DNA of 64,000 nt. It comes from Flavobacterium sp. CECT 9288 (GTDB taxonomy: Bacteria > Bacteroidota > Bacteroidia > Flavobacteriales > Flavobacteriaceae). The translations under genes were made by a program, and so were the position numbers. Positions 1 through 9,700 of the stretch are shown here, one piece after another. The notes below the pieces were generated by a model. It saw nothing but the letters and a program-made list of their open reading frames with translations. It made no database searches and was not told where the DNA came from. Positions within the stretch are counted from its first letter, which is position 1; each line of letters starts with the position of its first letter. The stretch is from positions 3,473,501 to 3,537,500 of the forward strand of contig NZ_OU957226.1 in the NCBI RefSeq assembly GCF_918731615.1, in the 5' to 3' direction.

Positions 1-423
1 ATCAATAGCACCTGAGCGAATTAAATTTTCAGCAATTTCTAAGGCTTGTTCTCCGTTATCAGGTTGAGATATGATTAGGTTTTCAATATCTACTCCTAAT
101 TTTTCTGCATAATTTCTATCAAATGCGTGCTCTGCATCTATAAATGCTGCAATTCCTCCTGCCTTTTGAGCTTCGGCAATAGCGTGCAACGTTAAAGTTG
201 TTTTACCTGATGATTCTGGTCCGTAGATTTCAATGATTCTTCCTTTCGGATATCCATTTACGCCAAGAGCTAAATCAACTCCCAAAGATCCCGAAGAAAT
301 TACTTCTACTTCTTCAATGGCTTTATCTCCCATTTTCATTACAGTACCTTTTCCGTAGGTCTTGTCTAGTTTGTCAAGCGTAAGTTGTAACGCTTTTAAT
401 TTAGATTCTTTTTCTGTACTCAT
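1..423 (-). CDS. recA: RecA recombinase, N-terminal part (cut by window edge)
   Basis: RecA forms ATP-dependent filaments on single-stranded DNA for homologous recombination and SOS induction. Reading the minus strand from 423 gives 141 codons with no stop before the window edge. The protein begins [13 protein letters not shown] and carries the Walker A motif GPESSGKT at residues 68-75, followed by the RecA signature [24 protein letters not shown] segment. I chose the ATG at 423 because it gives the usual RecA length before the Walker A motif. An in-frame ATG at 447 would add eight Lys-rich residues. It is the last gene of a minus-strand run after the thioesterase at 606-1115, with a 182-base gap in which I see no TAnnTTTG element. 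The C-terminal part lies outside the window. Confidence 0.97.
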   Translation of the reverse strand, partial: MSTEKESKLKALQLTLDKLDKTYGKGTVMKMGDKAIEEVEVISSGSLGVDLALGVNGYPKGRIIEIYGPESSGKTTLTLHAIAEAQKAGGIAAFIDAEHAFDRNYAEKLGVDIENLIISQPDNGEQALEIAENLIRSGAID

Positions 424-605
424 CTTCTCTTTTACCTTTTCTTTCATCTATTTTTGTTTGTAACGCTATGAATTTAAGTGGTGTACCTTGGCAGCCACAA
501 TTTGATTATTGCAATTGATATATTGTTCTTGTAAAAATACTTCTTTTTCAATTACAATTTTTCCTTTCGATAAAAATTTGAAATCTATTTTCTAATTTAT
601 CGTTA

Positions 606-1115
606 TTAGGTAAACAAAGCCTTTAATTCTGTGGCATCATGCGGATTCATTTTTCCAGCCAAAACTAAGCTCAATTGTTTGCGTCTAAGTGCTGCTTCAA
701 AACGTTGTTTTTCTAGTTCTGTTTCGGGAACAATTTGAGGAACTTCTACAGGTCGACCAGTGTCATCTACTGCAACAAAGGTATAGATGGCTTCGTTTGC
801 TTTGGTTTTATTTCCAGATTCTCTATCCTCTACCCAAATATCAATATATATTTCCATAGAACTTTTAAAAGCTCTAGAAACTTTTGCTTCAACAGTAACT
901 ACGCTCCCTAGCGGAATTGCTCTATTAAACGCAACATGATTTACAGATGCGGTAACTACAATTCGGCGTGAATGTCTTCTTGCGGCTATACTGGCAGCAC
1001 GATCCATTCTTGCCAGCAATTCTCCTCCAAAAAGGTTGTTCAAGGGATTGGTTTCACTAGGTAATACAAGATCGGTGAGTGTTGTTAAAGACTCAGATGG
1101 ATTTTTTGGTGTCAT
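606..1115 (-). CDS. Acyl-CoA thioesterase, hotdog fold (YciA/BACH type)
   Basis: Predicted cytosolic acyl-CoA hydrolase of the hotdog superfamily, 169 residues, a single-domain length for this family. The active-site loop is visible near the N-terminus: Asn23/Asn26, Gly30-Gly31 and Asp38 in the pattern N-x-x-x-G-G-x(6)-D. It is followed by a beta strand (RIVVTASVNHVAF) and a stretch (GSVVTVEAKVSRAF) typical of the YciA and BACH proteins. It lies between a DoxX-like gene and recA on the same strand, with 31 bases to the upstream gene, so co-transcription from holB is plausible. Substrate chain length cannot be read from the sequence. Confidence 0.9.
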   Translation of the reverse strand: MTPKNPSESLTTLTDLVLPSETNPLNNLFGGELLARMDRAASIAARRHSRRIVVTASVNHVAFNRAIPLGSVVTVEAKVSRAFKSSMEIYIDIWVEDRESGNKTKANEAIYTFVAVDDTGRPVEVPQIVPETELEKQRFEAALRRKQLSLVLAGKMNPHDATELKALFT

Positions 1116-1146
1116 ATATAAAAGTTCTTATTTCAAAACAAATGGA

Positions 1147-1530
1147 TTAATTCAATAAATAAACGGCAAAAATTGCGGGCATAAAATAAATTACAATAGT
1201 TCTTGCGCCGTCATAATCCTTGGCTAAACGCTGCCCAAAAAGAAGCATTAACAAAGTGATACAGGCAAAAACGGCACCGTAAAACCCAAATATTTTTCCG
1301 CCATTAATGAACATTTCAATACAACCTACTACACTTAATATTCCCGTAATTAGTTCCAGAACAAGAACGTTCAGTAAAGCTAGTGGTACTTGATTTTTAA
1401 GTGGTGTGGCAGCAAAATGTCCTTTAAGCCATTCCACATTGTCTTTCCAATAAAATAGTTTGTCATAACTGGATTGTAAAAAGGTAATAGCCAAAAAAAT
1501 TAAAATTAAAATTGAAGTAGTGTTGTTCAT
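1147..1530 (-). CDS. DoxX-like integral membrane protein
   Basis: A 127-residue protein with about four hydrophobic helices (residues ~5-20, 47-67, 80-97, 110-126). The short motif LQSSYDKLFYWKD after the first helix resembles the DoxX family. DoxX-type proteins are small inner-membrane proteins, some linked to quinone or thiol redox chemistry; no reaction can be assigned here. The gene begins five bases after the holB stop, so the two are probably translated from one transcript. No cysteine pair suggesting disulphide chemistry stands out. Family assignment is fair, function is unknown. Confidence 0.75.
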   Translation of the reverse strand: MNNTTSILILIFLAITFLQSSYDKLFYWKDNVEWLKGHFAATPLKNQVPLALLNVLVLELITGILSVVGCIEMFINGGKIFGFYGAVFACITLLMLLFGQRLAKDYDGARTIVIYFMPAIFAVYLLN

Positions 1531-1535
1531 AGGTT

Positions 1536-2684
1536 TTATTTTTTATGGATTAATCGTGTTAGTTTTATAGACAAGTCGGTTAGGATAATTTTGGCATTTC
1601 CATTTCTTTCAATGTGATACATGGCATCTGATAGTTCTTTATAAATGTCAAAAATGTTATTTCCGTTAACAAAAGGAGCAAAATTCTCTAGTTTGAATTT
1701 CTCAACTTTAGTTTCTATGTAAACAAGAGATGGTGTTTGATAGTTAAGCAACAACGCTTGTCGAAACATTTCAATACAAAACTGTAAAAATTCCTTTTGG
1801 GTTTCTCTACCCAAAACGGCTATTTGTTCACTCCATTGTATCAAATCTTGAATGGCTGCTGCATTTCCTTTTGCCCTAAAGGCTGCTCTTACCCAGTCAA
1901 CAAACCATTTTTCAAAAAAATCGGTTTCTCTATTGGGTTGCAACAATTGCTGGGCTTTATTATAATTTCCTTGGGCTTGATGTGCTATTTTTTGCGCTGT
2001 TGCGGAATCAACTTCCCATTCTTTCTCTAAGGCTTGGGCTATTGTAGACTCACTCAAACCATTAAAATGCAATACTTGACAGCGGGATCTAATGGTTTGT
2101 ATAATATCTTCTTCGTTTTCAGAAATTAAAATAAACACTGTCTTATCACTAGGTTCTTCTAATAATTTCAACAATTTATTAGAGGCCGGTATGTTCAGCT
2201 TATCAGCCATCCATACAATCATGATTTTGTAACCTCCTTCAAATGATTTTAAAGCTAGTGATTTCAAAATCTCTTGTGCATCTTCAACTCTAATTTCCCC
2301 TTGTTTGTTTTTTACGTCTAATATTTGGTACCAGTCAAACAAGCTTCCATAAGGTTTTTTTTCTATGAATTCCCTCCATTCCGTAATAAAATCTAAGCTT
2401 TTGGGTTTTCCTTTTATGGCATCGGTGCTAACTGTGGGGTAAATAAAATGCAAATCAGGGTGTGCAAATTTCTCAAATTTGATGTTACAAGCTGCATTAG
2501 TTCCCTCGTTTTCACCTTGTGTGTTATTACAAATAATGTATTGTGCATAAGCTAAAGCCATGGGTAATGTCCCAGATCCCTCAGGCCCAACAAACAGTTG
2601 CGCGTGTGGAATCCTTCCCAAACTAGCATTTTTTGTCAAGTGATCTTTAATGTGCTCTTGCCCTAATATATCTGAAAATTGCAT
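1536..2684 (-). CDS. holB: DNA polymerase III subunit delta prime
   Basis: A 382-residue clamp-loader subunit that helps load the sliding clamp at replication forks. The N-terminal AAA+ region starts MQFSDILGQEHIKDHL and has a degenerate nucleotide loop, GPEGSGT, without the Walker A lysine. This fits delta prime, which does not itself hydrolyse ATP. The sensor region with KLLKLLEEPSDKTVFIL and the SRC motif (IRSRCQVLHF, residues ~200-209) are clear. The usual zinc-binding cysteines are only partly present. A -7 element (TATCTTTG on the minus strand, 2689-2696) ends four bases before the ATG, so the transcript should be leaderless or nearly so. It heads the run holB, DoxX-like, thioesterase. 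Confidence 0.95.
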   Translation of the reverse strand: MQFSDILGQEHIKDHLTKNASLGRIPHAQLFVGPEGSGTLPMALAYAQYIICNNTQGENEGTNAACNIKFEKFAHPDLHFIYPTVSTDAIKGKPKSLDFITEWREFIEKKPYGSLFDWYQILDVKNKQGEIRVEDAQEILKSLALKSFEGGYKIMIVWMADKLNIPASNKLLKLLEEPSDKTVFILISENEEDIIQTIRSRCQVLHFNGLSESTIAQALEKEWEVDSATAQKIAHQAQGNYNKAQQLLQPNRETDFFEKWFVDWVRAAFRAKGNAAAIQDLIQWSEQIAVLGRETQKEFLQFCIEMFRQALLLNYQTPSLVYIETKVEKFKLENFAPFVNGNNIFDIYKELSDAMYHIERNGNAKIILTDLSIKLTRLIHKK

Positions 2685-2688
2685 GAAG

Positions 2689-2696
2689 CAAAGATA
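2689..2696 (-). promoter_or_regulatory. -7 promoter element of holB
   Basis: The minus strand reads TATCTTTG, an exact match to the Bacteroidetes -7 consensus TAnnTTTG. It ends four bases before the holB ATG. No TTG lies at the usual 17-23 base distance, so only half of the promoter is supported. Confidence 0.45.
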
Positions 2697-3419
2697 ATAG
2701 AAAATGATTGAGACATAAATTTTTCAATTTTTAATTTTAAAAAAGAGTGGTCTTTATTCTTTTACATTATATAATGCCTACTTCACTTTGTATTTTTTGG
2801 TTTTCTAAATCCAGAAAGTTATTGTTATGATATATGTTTTTCAAAATTACTTTTTAACAAGTGCGGAAACATTTTTTATTTTTTGAACATGAACACTACC
2901 AAATGAATTGTAAATAAAGGATGTTAATATTTTTTAAATTTTAAGAAATTTTTTTTTATTTAACATTTATGGGAGCTGACACGAGTTTTTAACTTTTTTT
3001 TAATTTATTTTTAGGGTTTTATATTTTTTGGCATTCATTTTGTAATATGCTTTGTAACATGTATTTGTACTTTCATATTTTATTTTAAAAGGGAAGCACA
3101 AGTTGAAAAGCTAAGAAGCAACTAAAGATTTTTTTTAAAAAAACGTAATAATTAAGCAACTTTTATTACTTTTAAGAATCATATAGGTATAAATACGTGG
3201 TTACAGGCGTTTTGATTTGTTTTTAATACGGTATGGATTGTTAAAAAATGTTAAATTTACCCTAAATGCACTTGAGTTTTGAACGAAAATTAGCAAACTC
3301 CACATTATTTGTAATGTTTCTAATTAAAAAAAACCAATAAAACAAAGGCATTGGGAACTTATTAACCAAAAATTGTTAACAATTCAACACCAAAACCAAA
3401 ATAAAAATAAAAACGTATG

Positions 3420-3447
3420 TTGTTTTAAGTTTAATTGTTTAGATTTG
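3420..3447 (+). promoter_or_regulatory. Promoter of the spr (gliding adhesin) operon
   Basis: TTG at 3420-3422, a 17-base spacer, then TAGATTTG at 3440-3447, a full match to the flavobacterial promoter (TTG ... TAnnTTTG). Transcription would start near 3453, leaving a leader of about 27 bases before the ATG at 3480. Confidence 0.75.
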
Positions 3448-3479
3448 TTACCTTAAATAAATTTTTTTAATATAATATT

Positions 3480-3920
3480 ATGAAAGCGAAAGTTATTGTT
3501 TTAAGTTTTTTTTTAATGTCGACGGGTGCTGCCTTTTCACAAGCGAAAGTTGTAGAAAGAAGCATAATTAGTAAAGATGCTTCCATAAGAACATTTCACG
3601 ATTTAGATCAATTGAAATCGATGCAAAAAGGAGAGTTAATTGAACTTTACACAGAACGTGTTAGAGTGCTTGTTAAAATATTGCCAAACATCGCTTTAGC
3701 AAAACTACCTGGAGTAACCATTTCTGATTTAGGAATTCCTAATGATGCAGTAAATAAAAAAGCATTAGAAGATGTAGCTCAAGGAACACAAGATTTTTTA
3801 ACTGTTTCTACTGATTTCCAAAAGAAAATGTTGCCTTATGCCGATAAAAATACGTTAGTTGCTGCTATATTGTTTTTTGAAACCACAATGAAATCATTGC
3901 ATGAATTTGAAGGATTGTAA
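3480..3920 (+). CDS. Small secreted protein of unknown function, first gene of the spr operon
   Basis: A 146-residue protein with a clear signal peptide (MKAKVIVLSFFLMSTGAAFSQ, cleaved near residue 21) and a mature part of about 125 residues that looks largely helical (KSMQKGELIELYTERVRVLVKIL; DAVNKKALEDVAQGTQDFL). It has no transmembrane segment after the signal, no T9SS C-terminal domain and no motif I recognise. It is the first gene after the consensus promoter at 3420-3447 and 52 bases before the next gene, so it should be co-expressed with sprC, sprD, sprB and sprF. A periplasmic accessory role in adhesin biogenesis or motility is a guess from position only. Confidence 0.85.
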   Translation: MKAKVIVLSFFLMSTGAAFSQAKVVERSIISKDASIRTFHDLDQLKSMQKGELIELYTERVRVLVKILPNIALAKLPGVTISDLGIPNDAVNKKALEDVAQGTQDFLTVSTDFQKKMLPYADKNTLVAAILFFETTMKSLHEFEGL

Positions 3921-3972
3921 TAAATACTTTCTTTCCTATTCAAATTTATAATAATAATTAAATTTTAATCCC

Positions 3973-5274
3973 ATGAAAAATTTCCCCAAAATTTTAACAA
4001 TTTTTCTATTGGTAATCTCAGCTGCTCACGCTCAGCAAGAAAAAGGAATTATTGGCCTTAATAACTGGTTGAATAACTGGACCGAGTTTAAGCCGAACAA
4101 AGTAGACTACGGAGAAGCCAATCAAATATTAGCAGTTAACATAACTGCAAATACTAAATTGTACAAGAAAAATGTTTATTTGCTTCAAGGTAATGTGTAT
4201 GTGACTAACAACGCCGTGCTTACTATTGAACCTGGAACCAAAATTATTGGTGACTTTGATACCAAAGGAACTTTAATAATTACAAAAGGGGCTAGTATCA
4301 TTGCAGATGGTCTAGAAACAGATCCTATTGTATTTACTTCTAATCGCAGTTTGAGAAAAGCTGGAGATTGGGGTGGTATAGTAATATTAGGTGATGCTCC
4401 TTTAAATAAATTTGGAGGTGTTGCTTCTGTAAATACTGGTAGTAACACAGATTTTATCCCAACTTTAACATCTTACGGTGGTAATAATCCTGCTGCTAAT
4501 TCTGGTATTATGAGATACGTTCGTATTGAGTTTGCTGGATCAAAGCTTTCAACAGGTGGAGGAAATTTAAATTCTCTATTTTTGGCAGGTGTTGGAAACA
4601 AAACCATCCTACAAAATATAATGATTAGTTTCTCTGGAGGGAATTCATTTGAAATCTTTGGTGGTGATACTAATTTATCTCAAGTTGTTTCATACAAGTC
4701 TAGTAATGATGATTACCGTTTTAATTATGGTGCTCAAAGTAACTTGACAAACTCTCTTGCCATTCGTTCTTCTTTTTTATCAAGTAAAAATGGTTCAAGA
4801 TGTTTAGATATTGCTTCTTACAATAAGAAAGAAGAGGTAGATTTCGCTAAAAAACAGACTTTGGTGGTAGCCACTAATTTAACTCTTGTGAACAACAGCG
4901 CTAATATTAATGCTGATATTGAATCAGGTTTAGTTAAAGAGGCCGTTTATATTGCTGAAAATGCTTCACTTAACTGTAAGCGTACTGTAATTTCTGGTTT
5001 CAAACCGGCAGTTTTATTGGATAGTAAAATTCAATTGAATGATGAGAACTTAGCTAGAATTAAGTTAGAATCTATGTACTTTAATAACTGTAAAGGAAAC
5101 ATCTTTATTGTTGACAACTCTAATAATGAAGATTTAGAGTCTTTTTACGGTCAAACGAATCTTTTTAATTACTTTTCTCCAAACAGTAATAACGCAGAGA
5201 CTTTTATTGACTTTGCCAATGAAAAAAGACCGGATTTCCGTTTACAATTATCTAAAATTACAGCATCTAATTAA
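3973..5274 (+). CDS. Secreted beta-helix-like protein of the spr operon
   Basis: A 433-residue protein with a signal peptide (MKNFPKILTIFLLVISAAHAQ). The mature part contains short recurring strand-turn segments such as LLQGNVYVTNNAVLTIEPGT, IITKGASIIADG, DPIVFTSN and GDWGGIVILGDAPLNKFGG. This pattern is common in secreted Bacteroidetes proteins that probably fold as right-handed parallel beta-helices. No catalytic residues of pectate lyases are evident and there is no T9SS C-terminal domain. It lies 52 bases after the small secreted protein and 44 bases before sprC, inside the gliding adhesin operon. An 11-bp perfect hairpin encloses its stop codon (5257-5286). Function is unknown. Confidence 0.85.
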   Translation: MKNFPKILTIFLLVISAAHAQQEKGIIGLNNWLNNWTEFKPNKVDYGEANQILAVNITANTKLYKKNVYLLQGNVYVTNNAVLTIEPGTKIIGDFDTKGTLIITKGASIIADGLETDPIVFTSNRSLRKAGDWGGIVILGDAPLNKFGGVASVNTGSNTDFIPTLTSYGGNNPAANSGIMRYVRIEFAGSKLSTGGGNLNSLFLAGVGNKTILQNIMISFSGGNSFEIFGGDTNLSQVVSYKSSNDDYRFNYGAQSNLTNSLAIRSSFLSSKNGSRCLDIASYNKKEEVDFAKKQTLVVATNLTLVNNSANINADIESGLVKEAVYIAENASLNCKRTVISGFKPAVLLDSKIQLNDENLARIKLESMYFNNCKGNIFIVDNSNNEDLESFYGQTNLFNYFSPNSNNAETFIDFANEKRPDFRLQLSKITASN

Positions 5275-5286
5275 GGATGCTGTAAT
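5257..5286 (+). other. Intercistronic hairpin at the 3973-5274 gene / sprC junction
   Basis: An 11-bp perfect stem (ATTACAGCATC at 5257-5267 with GATGCTGTAAT at 5276-5286) has an 8-base loop that contains the TAA stop codon of the preceding gene. No U run follows, so it does not look like an intrinsic terminator. It may be an mRNA stability or processing element. Confidence 0.6.
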
Positions 5287-5318
5287 GTTATAGCTGTCAT
5301 GTTGATGCAAAACTAATT

Positions 5319-6776
5319 ATGAAATGTAGACGCCCCCCTACTATTTTTAAAGCCTATCAATTTTTATTTTTATTGCTGTTTTTATTAGCAGTTAATTCCT
5401 TACACGCACAATTCACTATAAACAAGCCTTCGCTTGGTTTTACCCAAATATGTGCAAACAGTAATTTTAATACTTTTGAGGTTAGTTTTTCATTCAATCC
5501 TCCGGGATCATTAAGCGCCTCAAATCAATTTATACTAGAGCTGTCCGATGGAGTGGGAAGTTTTTCCACTCCAATAGCTCTTAGTTTCACAGAGAAACCA
5601 AATTCTGCCACACTCTCCTCAAGAACTTTTATTTTTGCTGTTCCAACCACAACGGGAGGTGAAAATTTCAGAATTAGAGTACGCAGTACTGCTCCTGCAG
5701 CAACTAGTCCTAGTTCTAACGCATTCGCGGCTTATTACAAGTTACAAGACACCCAATTTTCTATCAATAATTTCAATGAAAGCGCCACGTATTGTAGAGG
5801 TGGTTCGTATGTATTGACTATTGACAATCCGGGAACGGGAACTAATGATTCCCCTTTAAAATATCCATCACTAACATTTAAATGGTTCAAAGAACCAAGT
5901 TTAGTGCCTATAGCCACAACACCTAGCCTTACAGTTACATCACCAGGAAGGTATTATGTTGAAACAAATTATGGTACATGTACTTCTGATTCTTTTTCTA
6001 ACAGAGTTACGGTTGGAGAAGCTGCGGGTACAGTAGCAACGGTTACGTCAAGCAAAGGAAATCCATTTTGTCCGTCAGAAGGGTCAACAACATTAAGTAC
6101 ACAAGCTGGAAATACCTACCAGTGGTTTTTAAACGATGTCGCCATCGTGGGTGCCACTAGCCAAAATTATAGTACCACTACAGCTGGGAATTATACAGTT
6201 AGAGTTGATTTTGGAGGCTGTACCTCTACAGGTGCCATCAATCTAGAAAATGTACCTTTTACAAGTTCCTTAAATGTTACAGGAACAACCATTATCAATG
6301 AAGGAGAAACTAAGCAAATTGTAGCAACTACATCCGCAAATAATCCTACGTTTGAATGGTTCTTGAATGGTACTTTGATACCTTCAGCCACTACAAATAC
6401 ATTGAATGTAAATCAAGAAGGAAATTATTCTTTAACTATAACACAAACTACCGGTTGCATTTCAAAAAAAGAATTACCATTTGAAATCCGTTTTCCTTTC
6501 GTAGATCCTAATGTGGTTTTAATTCCAAATATAATAAGTCCTAATAATGATGGTATCAATGATACTTGGATTATACCACAACAATATATAAGTGGTACAA
6601 ACACATCGGTGGTGGTCTTGAATGCAAGGGGTGAAATGGTTTTGAATACTACAAATTATCAAAATAATTGGCCAGAAGAGCAACTGGATTTTAAATCTGT
6701 GAATCCCATTTATTACTATATCATTACAACACAAGATAATACGATTAAAAAGGGTTCCATCACAGTAATTAGGTAA
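5319..6776 (+). CDS. sprC: SprC-like gliding motility protein with type B T9SS C-terminal domain
   Basis: A 485-residue secreted protein upstream of sprD and sprB, matching the order sprC-sprD-sprB-sprF known in F. johnsoniae. There is a long signal peptide (residues 1-30, ending SLHAQF). Several beta-sandwich modules follow (residues ~35-395), including one with TLSTQAGNTYQWFLND and a second with IINEGETKQIV. The end (residues ~400-485) is a gliding-motility-associated, type B T9SS C-terminal domain: IPNIISPNNDGINDTW and then a strand-rich tail ending GSITVIR. Known sprC mutants in F. johnsoniae are partly defective in spreading. Its stop and the sprD start are one base apart, so translation is probably coupled. 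Confidence 0.85.
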   Translation: MKCRRPPTIFKAYQFLFLLLFLLAVNSLHAQFTINKPSLGFTQICANSNFNTFEVSFSFNPPGSLSASNQFILELSDGVGSFSTPIALSFTEKPNSATLSSRTFIFAVPTTTGGENFRIRVRSTAPAATSPSSNAFAAYYKLQDTQFSINNFNESATYCRGGSYVLTIDNPGTGTNDSPLKYPSLTFKWFKEPSLVPIATTPSLTVTSPGRYYVETNYGTCTSDSFSNRVTVGEAAGTVATVTSSKGNPFCPSEGSTTLSTQAGNTYQWFLNDVAIVGATSQNYSTTTAGNYTVRVDFGGCTSTGAINLENVPFTSSLNVTGTTIINEGETKQIVATTSANNPTFEWFLNGTLIPSATTNTLNVNQEGNYSLTITQTTGCISKKELPFEIRFPFVDPNVVLIPNIISPNNDGINDTWIIPQQYISGTNTSVVVLNARGEMVLNTTNYQNNWPEEQLDFKSVNPIYYYIITTQDNTIKKGSITVIR

Positions 6777-6777
6777 C

Positions 6778-9700
6778 ATGAAAAATATTTTTTTTAGTTT
6801 TTGTTTTTTTTTCTGTTTACTTCAGACTATCCATTCACAAGATAATGGTGTGGTCTCTTTCAATATACCAGTTAGAAATTCACTTAAGTTTCATAAATTT
6901 TTAATCAATCCTGCTTTTAGTTTTGCTAGGGAGCAAAACTCATACGCGACCATTTTTAACAAACGGGAATGGGTACAATTTGAAAATGCGCCGCAAACCT
7001 ATTTGGCTAGTTATTCTGGACGTTTTGGTGAAAATCAAGGAATTGGTATAGGATTGTTTCAACAAAATTATGGCGTACTTACAACATTTGGTGGAGTGGC
7101 CAACTTTGCACAAAATGTATATCTCAGTGAAGACAATAATCTTACTTTTGGTTTAAATCTAGGTTTTTATAAAAGTGGAATTAATACAGGTAAAGTAGTT
7201 AGTAATTATACCGACCCTGCATTAGGATTAGTTCCTTCAAATTCATTACTAGTTGTAAGTCCAGGGATCAACTACGGAACCGCTTTTTTTGATTTTGGAC
7301 TTGCTCTAAACAATGCGGTTCTGTATAATTTAGAAACATCACAAATGGTGCAAGATGACCCACAACGAGCACTACAAGCACATATAATGTATACGGGTTT
7401 TATAGACAGTAATGGTTTCTTTGATCGAAGTAAATTTTCGGGTCTTGTTCGTACTGAGATTAAAAAAGAACAAACTATACTTTCTGGTTTAATGATGTTC
7501 AGTATTCCTAACGGAGTTTGGGCACAAGCAGGTTACAATTCATTTCACGGTGTTTCAGCGGGGATAGGACTTAATCTTACATCCAGAATTGCTTTGGAAT
7601 ATAACTATGAAAAAGCATTGGGTAATTTTACTCAATTTGGACCTTCGCATGAAATTGTTTTAGCCTACAAGTTCAATGGCAAGTATAGTAATGAGGATGA
7701 GGAAGAAGGTTCGATACTCCCTAAATTAGAACCTAAATCGGTTCCAAATCCACCGTCAACACCTAAAGTGACACAAAAATCAGCTTCAGATATACAAAAA
7801 GAAAATGATTTAAAAGCTGCTAAGGCTAAAGCCGTAGCAGATGCTGCTCAAAAAGCCAGACAAGATAAAGAAGCACAAGTTAAAGCAAAAGCAGAAGAGA
7901 ATAGATTGAACCGTGAGAAAGCAATTGCTGATGCTGCTGAAGCAAGAGCCAAACAATTGGCTGATGCCAAGGCTAAAGTAGTTGTTCCTGTTTCTGCGGC
8001 AGATGCAAAAACAAAACTAGCTGCAGATGCAAAAGCGAAAGCGGATGCTGAGGCAGCCAAACAAGCTGCGCAAGCTAAGGCAAAATCAGAAGCAGAAAAC
8101 AAAGCGAAACTAGCTGCTGATGCCAAAGCCAAAGCTGATGCTGAAGCTGTGAAACAAGCAGCAGTTGCTAAAGCCAAACTAGCCGCCGATGCTAAAGCGA
8201 AAGCAGATGCCGAAGCTGCTAAACAAGCTGCAAATAAACCTAAACCTGAAGAGGTTGCCAAAGCCAAATTAGCCGCAGATGCTAAAGCGAAAGCAGATGC
8301 TGAAGCTGCGAAACAAGCTGCTGAAGCTAAAGCCAAATCAGAAGCCGAAACGAAAGCTAAATTAGCTGCAGATGCTAAAGCGAAAGCAGATGCTGAAGCT
8401 GCGAAACAAGCTGCTGAAGCTAAAGCAAAATCAGAAGCGGAAACCAAAGACAAATTAGCTGCAGATGCTAAATCGAAAGCAGATGCTGAAGCTGCGAAAC
8501 AAGCAGCAGTTGCTAAAGCAAAATCAGAAGCCGAAACGAAAGCGAAGTTGGCTGCAGATGCTAAAACGAAAGCAGATGCTGAAGCTGCCAAACAAGCTGC
8601 TGAAGCTAAAGCCAAAGCAGAAGCCGAAACGAAAGCTAAATTAGCTGCAGATGCTAAAGCGAAAGCAGACGCCGAAGCTGCGAAACAAGTTGCTGAAGCT
8701 AAAGCAAAAGCAGAAGCCGAAACGAAAGCGAAGTTAGCTGCAGATGCTAAAGCGAAAGCAGACGCCGAAGCTGCGAAACAAGTTGCTGAAGCTAAAGCAA
8801 AATCAGAAGCCGAAACGAAAGCGAAGTTAGCCGCAGACGCTAAAGCGAAAGCAGACGCTGAAGCTGCAAAACAAGCTGCTGAAGCCAAAGCCAAAGCAGA
8901 AGCAGAGGCCAAAGCGAAGTTAGCTGCAGATGCTAAAGCGAAAGCAGATGCCGAAGCTGCAAAACAAGCTGCTGAAGCTAAAGCCAAAGCAGAAGCAGAG
9001 GCCAAAGCGAAGTTAGCTGCAGACACTAAAGCGAAAGCAGACGCCGAAGCTGCGAAACAAGCTGCTGAAGCCAAAGCCAGAGCAGAAGCAGAGGCCAAAG
9101 CGAAGTTAGCTGCAGATGCTAAAGCGAAAGCAGACGCCGAAGCTGCGAAACAAGCTGCTGAAGCCAAAGCCAAAGCAGAAGCAGAGGCCAAAGCGAAGTT
9201 AGCTGCAGACACTAAAGCGAAAGCAGACGCCGAAGCTGCGAAACAAGCTGCTGAAGCCAAAGCCAGAGCAGAAGCAGAGGCCAAAGCGAAGTTAGCTGCA
9301 GATGCTAAAGCGAAAGCAGACGCCGAAGCTGCGAAACAAGCTGCTGAAGCCAAAGCCAAAGCAGAAGCAGAGGTCAAAGCGAAGTTAGCTGCAGATGCTA
9401 AAGCGAAAGCAGATGCCGAAGCTGCGAAACAAGCTGCTGAAGCCAAAGCCAAAGCAGAAGCAGAGGCCAAAGCGAAGTTAGCTGCAGATGCTAAAGCGAA
9501 AGCAGATGCCGAAGCTGCAAAACAAGCTGCTGAAGCCAAAGCCAAAGCAGAAGCAGAGGCCAAAGCGAAGTTAGCTGCAGATGCTAAAGCGAAAGCAGAT
9601 GCCGAAGCTGCAAAACAAGCTGCTGAAGCCAAAGCCAGAGCAGAAGCAGATGCCAAAGCGAAGTTAGCTGCAGATGCTAAAGCGAAAGCAGACGCCGAAG

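Larger units (their letters stand above)
2685..3479. other. 795-base gene-free region before the spr operon
   Basis: Very AT-rich sequence separating the divergent holB and spr transcription units. It holds the holB -7 element at the left edge and the spr operon promoter at the right edge (3420-3447). I found no open reading frame, tRNA, tandem repeat or strong hairpin between them. Such a long gap is unusual beside otherwise tightly packed genes, and it could hold binding sites or a small RNA that cannot be recognised by eye. Confidence 0.6.

Noticed and set aside
2685..3479. Riboswitch or small RNA in the long gap before the spr operon
   Set aside because: No conserved riboswitch core, strong stem or terminator was recognisable by eye.
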